Shown one piece after another: positions 63,893 to 64,000 of a stretch of DNA of 64,000 bases. Source of the stretch: Brucella thiophenivorans (GTDB lineage: Bacteria; Pseudomonadota; Alphaproteobacteria; Rhizobiales; Rhizobiaceae); assembly GCF_002252445.1 (NCBI RefSeq), contig NZ_NNRJ01000051.1, forward strand, positions 124,001 through 188,000, in the 5' to 3' direction. The notes beneath the pieces were generated by a model, which was not told where the DNA came from, made no database searches, and saw only the letters and a list, made by a program, of their open reading frames with translations. The translations under genes were made by a program, and so were the position numbers. The number at the start of each line of letters is the position of its first letter. Position 1 is the first letter of the stretch.

Positions 63893-64000
63893 TTGAAGTC
63901 ATTTATTATCATAGGTGGCGGTGCGAGTGGTGTTCTCATAGCCGCGCAATTGCTTAAAAGATCGTCGGAAACCACAGTCCGCATATTTGAACGCTCAGGG
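63893..64000 (+). CDS. FAD/NAD(P)-binding protein, N-terminus only
   Basis: 36 codons from TTG 63893 to the window edge, with GAGG about 10 bases upstream. The protein begins with a dinucleotide-binding fold: KSFIIIGGGASGVLIAAQLL, the GxGxxG-type G-G-G-x-S-G form, and then an acidic strand end (RIFERSG) for the ribose. This is typical of the FAD/NAD(P)-binding (NAD_binding_9-like) group. Only the first fold is visible, so the subfamily is open. Confidence 0.7.
   Translation, partial: MKSFIIIGGGASGVLIAAQLLKRSSETTVRIFERSG

Noticed and set aside
1-64000. CRISPR arrays, insertion sequences, phage genes or toxin-antitoxin pairs
   Set aside because: No regular spaced repeats, transposase, integrase or phage structural frames were seen on either strand.

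Overview
The window looks like a chromosomal segment from the Brucellaceae (Ochrobactrum/Brucella group, Alphaproteobacteria, Rhizobiales). This is inferred from protein recognition: the ugp operon, the SitABCD, Dct and MetA proteins and the Anbu operon all resemble Brucella/rhizobial versions. Lineage-typical regulation supports it: Mur-like boxes, a RirA-like box, DctD/sigma-54 sites, a triple anti-Shine-Dalgarno sRNA of alpha-r14 type, and a short intergenic palindrome typical of these genomes. I see no ribosomal RNA, phage, insertion sequence or CRISPR. There is one tRNA (Asn). Most of the window is nutrient uptake and catabolism, each block carrying its own regulator.

Layout. 1-2.4 kb: sugar-acid genes (XylX-like dehydratase running off the left edge, FadR-type GntR regulator, gluconokinase). 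2.4-6.6 kb: ugpBAEC glycerol-3-phosphate ABC transporter (minus strand). 7-10.3 kb: D-aminopeptidase-type hydrolase and adenine deaminase. 10.3-15.1 kb: Lrp regulator divergent from a lysine 6-dehydrogenase-like enzyme, two tandem lysine/arginine/ornithine-type binding proteins without a permease, and a D-amino-acid dehydrogenase-like flavoprotein. 15.2-16.8 kb: aldo/keto reductase and a 2H phosphoesterase. 16.8-22 kb: LacI-regulated PotABCD-like ABC importer with three matching operator palindromes. 22.2-25.9 kb: sitABCD Mn/Fe importer with two Mur-type boxes. 26-28.6 kb: a more AT-rich, possibly acquired stretch with an AraC regulator, tRNA-Asn, a tRNA-like relic, a 26-aa membrane microprotein and an RcnB-like protein. 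28.8-30.9 kb: DUF808 membrane protein and a polysaccharide deacetylase. 30.9-34.4 kb: choline-sulfate module (LysR regulator, ChoX, BetC). 34.5-40.9 kb: GntR regulator, hydantoin-racemase-like enzyme and a Liv-type importer, linked by a 15-bp site found upstream of both the regulator and the importer. 41-42.1 kb: AI-2E-family permease. 42.1-42.8 kb: one or two sRNA genes. 42.8-48 kb: TonB receptor, siderophore-interacting flavoprotein, ABC exporter (iron/heme module). 48-53.1 kb: DUF488 and the dctBD/dctA C4-dicarboxylate system. 53.2-56.1 kb: NDH-2, a 33-aa microprotein, and metA behind a SAM-I-family riboswitch. 56.2-58.8 kb: GH25 lysozyme lipoprotein, two small paralogues, MogA/MoaB. 58.9-62.9 kb: the four-gene Anbu operon (ATP-grasp, alpha-E, transglutaminase, proteasome-like Anbu). 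63-64 kb: nitroreductase and the start of an FAD/NAD(P)-binding protein.

The most interesting non-coding observations are the three-hairpin sRNA, whose loops are complementary to a hairpin loop in a second terminator-ended transcript just upstream; a complete SAM-I-like riboswitch whose alternative pairing reaches the metA start codon; and several self-consistent regulator/operator sets. The least described protein-level items are the Anbu operon, the two microproteins and the small paralogue pair. All functional calls come from reading sequence and motifs by eye; no search or folding program was run.
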